A DNA stretch of 54,893 bases from an uncultured Acetatifactor sp. (lineage in GTDB: Bacteria > Bacillota > Clostridia > Lachnospirales > Lachnospiraceae): assembly GCA_947625475.1 (NCBI GenBank), contig CANQOL010000021.1, forward strand, positions 1 through 54,893, read 5' to 3'. The translations under genes were made by a program, and so were the position numbers. The notes beneath the pieces are model-generated. The model had not been told where the DNA came from, did not search any database, and saw only the letters and a program-made list of their open reading frames with translations. Shown one piece after another: positions 50,242 through 54,893 of the stretch; the first letter of the stretch is position 1, and every line of letters begins with the position of its first letter.

Positions 50242-51269
50242 AAAAAGCACTAATCACCGGAATCACCGGGCAGGACGGTTCATATCTTGCAGAATTTCTT
50301 CTGGGGAAGGGCTACGAGGTACACGGTATTGTTCGCCGTTCCTCTGTGGAGAGAAAGGAACGGATTGAGCATCTGATAGGGAATAAGAACCTACATATTC
50401 ACTACGGCGATATGACCGATTCTATCAGTTTGGTACGGATTGTCGGAGAGGTTCGGCCGGATGAGTTTTACAACCTGGCTGCCCAGAGCCATGTGAAGGT
50501 GTCCTTTGAGATACCGGAGTTCACCGCCAATGCGGATGCCATAGGCGCGCTGCGTTGTCTGGAGGCGATCCGGATGGCCGGGATTGAGAAGACCTGCAGG
50601 TATTATCAGGCTTCTACCTCAGAGCTGTACGGCAAGGTACAGGAAATCCCTCAGTCGGAGACTACGCCTTTTTACCCTTATTCTCCTTATGCGGCCGCGA
50701 AGCAGTATGCTTTCTGGATTGTCCGCAACTACCGGGAAGCCTATGGAATTTTTGCTTCCAACGGCATCCTGTTCAATCACGAATCCGAGCGCAGGGGCGA
50801 AACCTTTGTTACAAGAAAAATAACCCTTGCCGCCGCCAATATCGCTGCCGGCAAGCAGGACAAGCTGTACCTGGGGAATCTGGATTCCCTGCGGGACTGG
50901 GGTTATGCCAAGGACTATGTGGAATGTATGTGGCTGATTCTGCAGCACAGGGAGCCAGACGATTTTGTGATTGCAACAGGCGAGCAGCATTCCGTCAGGG
51001 AGTTCTGCACGTTGTCCTTCCGGATCGCGGGGATCGACCTGGAATGGCAGGGCAAGGGTGTTGATGAAAAGGGAATAGATAAGAAAACCAGCAGAGTGCT
51101 GGTGGAGGTATCGCCGGAGTTTTTCCGGCCCACTGATGTGGTAACGCTGCTTGGAAATCCGGCAAAGGCCAAAGCAACGCTTGGCTGGAATCCCACTAAA
51201 ACTTCCTTTGAGGAATTGGTAAGGCTTATGACAGTGCACGATATGGAGGCTGTCAGGGAGGACAAATGA
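50238..51269 (+). CDS. gmd: GDP-mannose 4,6-dehydratase
   Basis: 343 residues of the short-chain dehydrogenase family. [15 protein letters not shown] and GIVRRSS are the Gmd NADP-binding features, Y151-x3-K155 the catalytic pair, and [11 protein letters not shown] and [17 protein letters not shown] are diagnostic. It converts GDP-mannose to GDP-4-keto-6-deoxymannose. Here it feeds ColD. Somewhat shorter than the usual 360-370 residues. From this gene on the DNA is GC-richer than the GT11 section. Confidence 0.95.
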   Translation: MKKALITGITGQDGSYLAEFLLGKGYEVHGIVRRSSVERKERIEHLIGNKNLHIHYGDMTDSISLVRIVGEVRPDEFYNLAAQSHVKVSFEIPEFTANADAIGALRCLEAIRMAGIEKTCRYYQASTSELYGKVQEIPQSETTPFYPYSPYAAAKQYAFWIVRNYREAYGIFASNGILFNHESERRGETFVTRKITLAAANIAAGKQDKLYLGNLDSLRDWGYAKDYVECMWLILQHREPDDFVIATGEQHSVREFCTLSFRIAGIDLEWQGKGVDEKGIDKKTSRVLVEVSPEFFRPTDVVTLLGNPAKAKATLGWNPTKTSFEELVRLMTVHDMEAVREDK

Positions 51270-51270
51270 G

Positions 51271-52431
51271 ATGGAATACAGACTGAGTGATGACACATGG
51301 GATGAGAAGGAATCGGAGGCCATAGACCGGGTTCTGGCATCCGGCAGGTTTTCCATGGGGGAGCGCGTGGCGGAGTTTGAAAAGGCTTTCGCGGAAAAGT
51401 TTGGAGTCCGGTATGCGCTGATGGTAAGCTCCGGCTCCGCTGCGAATCTGCTCGCGGCTGCAGGGCTGGTGTATTCGGGGCGTCTGCATAAGGGGGATGA
51501 GGTGATTGTGCCTGCCGTTTCCTGGAGTACAACCTATTTTCCGCTGTATCAGATGGGGTTAAAGCTGCGCTTTGTGGACATTGACAGGGAAACCCTGAAT
51601 ATGGATGTACATAAACTGGAGGCTGCGATAACGGAAAAAACGAGGCTTGTCTGCCTTGTAAACCTTCTGGGGAATCCGAATGATTTTGACTCGGTCAAAC
51701 GGATATGCGCCGATAAAAATATCATCATAATGGAAGACAATTGTGAATCCCTGGGAGCTGAGTACAAGGGCAGGAAGGCGGGCACCTTTGGACTTGTGGG
51801 CACCTTTTCCACCTTTTATTCCCATCATCTGTGCACAATGGAGGGCGGAGTGACGGTGACGGATGATGAGGAGCTGTACCACTATATGCTGAGCATCCGG
51901 GCCCATGGGTGGACCCGCAACCTGCCCAGGGACAGCAAGATCTATCAGAAGAGCGAAAATGATTTTTACGAGAGCTTTAACTTTATCGTGCCTGGATTTA
52001 ATCTGCGCCCGCTGGAGATGGAGGGGGCTGCCGGGCTGGAACAGCTGGGGAAGATGGACGGCATCATTGCCCAGCGCAGGGAAAATGCGGCATATTTCAG
52101 GGAGAGGATGCGCGAAATACCCGGCGCGAGGATCCAGAAGGAGATCGGGGAAAGCTCCTGGTTTGGCTTTGCGGTGGTGCTGGAGGGGGAAAATGCAGGA
52201 AAGCGCGACAGGGTAGTGAGGGAGCTGAGTGCAAAGGGAATCGAGGTGCGTCCCATTGTGGCGGGCAACTTTACCCGCAACCGTGTGATCGGATATATGG
52301 ATTACAGCATTCACGGGAGCCTGGAGGCTGCGGATGAGATCCATGACAACGGATTTTTTGTGGGAAACCACAGCAAGAGCAATCTGGCGGAGATCGGATA
52401 TTTTATTGATGTGCTGAAAGGCGCGCTGTAA
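51271..52431 (+). CDS. colD: GDP-4-keto-6-deoxy-D-mannose 3-dehydratase (ColD)
   Basis: 386 residues of the DegT/DnrJ/AryC1 PLP family. The Schiff-base Lys of the aminotransferases is replaced by His in FYSHHLCTMEGG (His185-His186), as in ColD. RAHGWTRNLP, NLRPLEMEGAAGLEQL and GESSWFGF also fit ColD as I know it. ColD uses PLP/PMP and glutamate to remove the 3-hydroxyl, giving the 3,6-dideoxy sugar. GDP-perosamine synthase is excluded by the missing Lys. It starts one base after gmd and feeds the next gene. Confidence 0.9.
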   Translation: MEYRLSDDTWDEKESEAIDRVLASGRFSMGERVAEFEKAFAEKFGVRYALMVSSGSAANLLAAAGLVYSGRLHKGDEVIVPAVSWSTTYFPLYQMGLKLRFVDIDRETLNMDVHKLEAAITEKTRLVCLVNLLGNPNDFDSVKRICADKNIIIMEDNCESLGAEYKGRKAGTFGLVGTFSTFYSHHLCTMEGGVTVTDDEELYHYMLSIRAHGWTRNLPRDSKIYQKSENDFYESFNFIVPGFNLRPLEMEGAAGLEQLGKMDGIIAQRRENAAYFRERMREIPGARIQKEIGESSWFGFAVVLEGENAGKRDRVVRELSAKGIEVRPIVAGNFTRNRVIGYMDYSIHGSLEAADEIHDNGFFVGNHSKSNLAEIGYFIDVLKGAL

Positions 52432-52441
52432 GGAGAAAGAG

Positions 52442-53392
52442 ATGGAGAAGAGTGCAAAGATCTACGTGGCGGGGCATACCGGCATGGTGGGGTCGGCCAT
52501 TGTCAGATGCCTGAAGGAGAGAGGCTATACGAATGTGATCGGCCGGACCCACAGGGAGCTGGATCTGACACGGCAGGCGGATGTGGAGGATTTTTTTGCC
52601 GGGGAGAGGCCGGAATATGTATTTTTGGCTGCGGCCAGAGTGGGCGGAATCAGGGCAAATATGCGCTATCCGGCAGAGTTCCTGATGGAAAATCTGCAGA
52701 TTCAAACCAATATTTTGAACGCGGCATTTCAGAACAAGACAGAAAAGTTGATTTTTATAGGATCTGCCTGTGTGTATCCCTATGAAACGCAGCAGCCTAT
52801 TGAGGAAAATAAGCTGTTGACAGGGCCTTTGGAAATCGGGAAAGAAGCATATGCGCTGGCAAAAATTGCAGGCTTGAAGGCATGCCAGTTTTATAGGAAA
52901 GAGTATGGAGCTGATTTTATCAGTGTTATGCCCTGCAATCTGTATGGGTATCAGGACTGTTTTGATATACAGCGGGCACACATTATACCCTCACTAATCA
53001 GAAAATTTCATTCGGCAAAAGTGAACCGGCGGGATAGTGTGACAGTATGGGGAACGGGGAAGGCATGTCGGGAACTGCTGTTTGCAGAGGATCTGGCGGA
53101 TGCCTGTTTATTTTTGATGGAGAATGATACGGACACAGATTTTTTAAATGTGGGATACGGGAGAGATTATACGGTATCGGAGATTGCGGAACAGGTAAAA
53201 AAAGCAGTGGGTTTTGAGGGGGAAATTGTGATGGATCCTTCTAAACCGGAAGGAATACAGCGCAGAATGATAGATTCCGGGCAGCTGAACCGGCTTGGAT
53301 GGAAGCCCAAAACAGGTCTGGAGGAGGGGTTGCGGCTTACATACAGGTGGTTCCTGGAGCATGTGGAGGACCGGGATGTGCCTGTGTCCTGA
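52442..53392 (+). CDS. colC: GDP-L-colitose synthase / GDP-L-fucose synthase family
   Basis: 316 residues, an SDR with YVAGHTGMVGSAIVRCL at the N-terminus and GSACVYP, YALAK and AHIIPSL in the active site. These hold the Cys and His used for C5 epimerisation and the Tyr-Lys pair for C4 reduction in GDP-fucose synthase. ColC is a homologue acting on the ColD product. The gene order gmd-colD-this gene makes ColC the better call, but residual GDP-fucose synthesis is possible. AAGGAGA precedes the ATG, 10 bases after colD. Confidence 0.85.
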   Translation: MEKSAKIYVAGHTGMVGSAIVRCLKERGYTNVIGRTHRELDLTRQADVEDFFAGERPEYVFLAAARVGGIRANMRYPAEFLMENLQIQTNILNAAFQNKTEKLIFIGSACVYPYETQQPIEENKLLTGPLEIGKEAYALAKIAGLKACQFYRKEYGADFISVMPCNLYGYQDCFDIQRAHIIPSLIRKFHSAKVNRRDSVTVWGTGKACRELLFAEDLADACLFLMENDTDTDFLNVGYGRDYTVSEIAEQVKKAVGFEGEIVMDPSKPEGIQRRMIDSGQLNRLGWKPKTGLEEGLRLTYRWFLEHVEDRDVPVS

Positions 53393-53407
53393 GTGACGGG
53401 AGGAAGA

Positions 53408-54697
53408 ATGAAAATTGTACTGTTGTCCGGCGGTTCAGGGAAGCGTCTGTGGCCGCTGTCGAATGAAATACGCTCAAAGCAGTTTTTAAAAATCATTCGG
53501 AAAGAGGATGGAAGTACGGATTCCATGGTCAGACGCGTCTATGAGCAGATGACGGATGCCGGCCTGGGGACGGATATCACGGTGGCCACCAGTATCACCC
53601 AGGTGGAGGCCATCCGGAACCAGCTGGGAGACAAGGTGGATATTGTGGTGGAACCGGAGCGGCGGAACACCTTTCCGGCCATAGCCCTGTGCGCGGCAAA
53701 CCTGTTTTATAAGAAGCATTGCGATGAAGGGGAGACCGTGGTGGTGCTGCCGGTAGACCCATATGTGGACAAGGGGTATTTTGCGTGCCTTAGGGAGCTG
53801 GACCGGGCGCTGCAGCAGGGGGTGGCTGATATTGTGCTCATGGGCGTACAGCCCACCTATCCTTCGGAAAAATATGGGTATATCATTCCGGAAAAGGCGG
53901 GGGAGGGTGTTTCCCGGGTACGGCAGTTCAAGGAAAAGCCGGATGCGGCCCTGGCAGCGGAGCTGATCCGGATGGGCGGCCTGTGGAACTGCGGTGTTTT
54001 TGCCTTTAAGCTTTCTTATATGATGGATATCGTGTGGAAAACGGTGCCGGCGGGGAGCTATGAAGAGGTGCTGGCCCGCTATGGGGAGTTTGAGAAGACA
54101 AGCTTTGACTATGCGGTGCTGGAGAAGGCTCAGAGGGTGGCGGTAGTGCCCTATGGCGGGGAATGGAAGGATCTGGGGACCTGGAATACAATCACAGAGG
54201 TGATGGAGCCGGTGAACGGGTTTTCTATTGCCAGCGAGGACTGCACAAACACACATGTGATCAATGAGCTGGAGATTCCTGTGGTGGTCATGGGGGCCCA
54301 TGATATGATTGTGGCGGCCGGCCCGGACGGGATTTTGGTGTCGGATAAGGAGAAGAGCTCGTTTATCAAGGAGTATGTGGATCACATAGATATGCGCCCC
54401 ATGTATGAGGAGCGTGAGTGGGGAGATTACACGGTGCTGAATGTAAACATGGATGAGGAGCACCGTAAGGCGGTGACCAAGAAGAAAACCGTGCGGCGCG
54501 GGGGACAGATTCCGGAGAAAATACATAAAGAGCACTGTACCGTGTGGACCGTGCTGAGCGGGAAGGCGGTGATCCGGATCAACGGGCGCAGCCATGATGC
54601 CTATGCGGGAGATACCTATACGATAGACAGGGGAGTACCCCACTCCCTGCGGGCGGTGGAGAATACTGTGCTCCTGGAGGTGCAGATCGAGGGGTGA
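53408..54697 (+). CDS. manC: Mannose-1-phosphate guanylyltransferase
   Basis: 429 residues. LLSGGSGKRLWPLSNEIRSKQF is cut here to its key parts: GGSGKRLWP and the Lys of SKQF bind GTP. The FKEKPD motif lies near residue 178 and a C-terminal cupin domain (about 335-425, GDYTVLN to VPHSLRAVEN) follows. It makes GDP-mannose, the gmd substrate. No phosphomannomutase is in the window. ATG at 53408 is favoured by GGGAGGA; GTG 53393 is an alternative. It is the last gene of the locus. Confidence 0.93.
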   Translation: MKIVLLSGGSGKRLWPLSNEIRSKQFLKIIRKEDGSTDSMVRRVYEQMTDAGLGTDITVATSITQVEAIRNQLGDKVDIVVEPERRNTFPAIALCAANLFYKKHCDEGETVVVLPVDPYVDKGYFACLRELDRALQQGVADIVLMGVQPTYPSEKYGYIIPEKAGEGVSRVRQFKEKPDAALAAELIRMGGLWNCGVFAFKLSYMMDIVWKTVPAGSYEEVLARYGEFEKTSFDYAVLEKAQRVAVVPYGGEWKDLGTWNTITEVMEPVNGFSIASEDCTNTHVINELEIPVVVMGAHDMIVAAGPDGILVSDKEKSSFIKEYVDHIDMRPMYEEREWGDYTVLNVNMDEEHRKAVTKKKTVRRGGQIPEKIHKEHCTVWTVLSGKAVIRINGRSHDAYAGDTYTIDRGVPHSLRAVENTVLLEVQIEG

Positions 54698-54701
54698 GTG
54701 T

Positions 54702-54735
54702 CTGCCCGGGGTTTATACATAACACAACCGGGCAG
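54702..54735. terminator. Hairpin between convergent genes
   Basis: CTGCCCGG (54702-54709) and CCGGGCAG (54728-54735) form a perfect 8-bp stem with an 18-base loop, four bases after the manC stop. There is no U-run on either side, so termination is only plausible. Confidence 0.45.
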
Positions 54736-54779
54736 GTCTCCAGGATAGAGAGAAGTTCTGCCCCGCTGCGGATAACTAT

Positions 54780-54893
54780 TTACTCAGCGGCGTCAGGAAC
54801 GGTTTGCCCCAACTCCCTGAGCAGCTGTCTCATACGCTCGTTCTCGGCGGATAAATTTTTGTTATTTTCCTGGAGGCGGTCCCGTTCTGCGGC
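54780..54893 (-). CDS. C-terminal fragment of an unknown protein, cut by the window edge
   Basis: The last 37 codons and stop (TAA at 54782-54780) of a minus-strand gene. The peptide is charged, with the heptad-like stretch RLQENNKNLSAENERMRQLL, probably a coiled coil. Similar ends occur in Rpn-family nuclease-like proteins and in some transposases, but this piece is too short to assign. It marks the right end of the glycan operon. Confidence 0.55.
   Translation of the reverse strand, partial: AAERDRLQENNKNLSAENERMRQLLRELGQTVPDAAE

Noticed and set aside
51271..52431. GDP-perosamine synthase.
   Set aside because: The essential PLP lysine is replaced by His, and the family segments match ColD.
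1..54893. CRISPR arrays, tRNA or rRNA genes, complete insertion sequences.
   Set aside because: None recognised on either strand by eye; short tRNAs could only be excluded with a covariance-model search.

Overview
The window looks like a chromosome segment of an endospore-forming Clostridia, most likely Lachnospiraceae. It carries spoVAD and spoVAE, a GerMN lipoprotein, late-competence genes comEA/comEC next to holA, an arginine cluster argG / argC-GNAT-argJ-argB-argD, and strong AAGGAGG-type ribosome binding sites. Most of it (about 1-34,600) is GC-rich by eye with compact operons. No tRNA, rRNA, CRISPR array or complete insertion sequence was seen.

Layout. 1-5,000: a degenerate Fic/Doc protein with a repeated upstream motif, a YbaK deacylase, a membrane-anchored XRE regulator, an Rpn-type PD-(D/E)XK protein and a YkgJ-type cysteine-cluster protein. 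4,846-9,106: a MarR regulator followed by a heterodimeric ABC exporter with one degenerate ATP site. 9,189-18,430: trpS, an SH3 protein, spoVAD, a diacylglycerol glycosyltransferase, a small unknown, ridA, spoVAE, an LTA-synthase-like sulfatase, then DUF5721 and DUF1294 genes on the minus strand. 18,437-25,348: arginine biosynthesis, transcribed divergently from a 387-bp regulatory gap. 25,374-34,583: an orphan solute-binding protein, a DMT-family membrane protein, and comEA - response regulator - histidine kinase - GerMN - comEC - holA.

34,600-54,697 is an accessory surface-glycan locus. It opens with two tyrosine-recombinase genes. The first is intact and, together with its promoter, is bracketed by near-palindromic inverted repeats, which suggests an invertible segment. 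The second has lost the catalytic Tyr and all His residues and carries a decapeptide repeat insert. Then follow a CDP-ribitol module (TarI/TarJ-like), a GT2-like protein, a GT2-TagF fusion and two ~900-residue paralogues ending in GT11-like domains. Between the paralogues lies an SGNH hydrolase gene whose only in-frame start is TTG and which sits behind a (G)9 tract. The locus ends with a flavoprotein and a ManC-Gmd-ColD-ColC/Fcl set predicted to make GDP-L-colitose. The section 40.2-49 kb is visibly AT-rich, pointing to mosaic acquisition.

Best candidate for an undescribed system: a doubly phase-variable surface glycan, with an inverting recombinase segment plus a slipped-strand poly-G tract, made from ribitol phosphate and colitose in a Gram-positive. 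The enzyme families are well supported by motifs; the switching and the polymer structure are inference.
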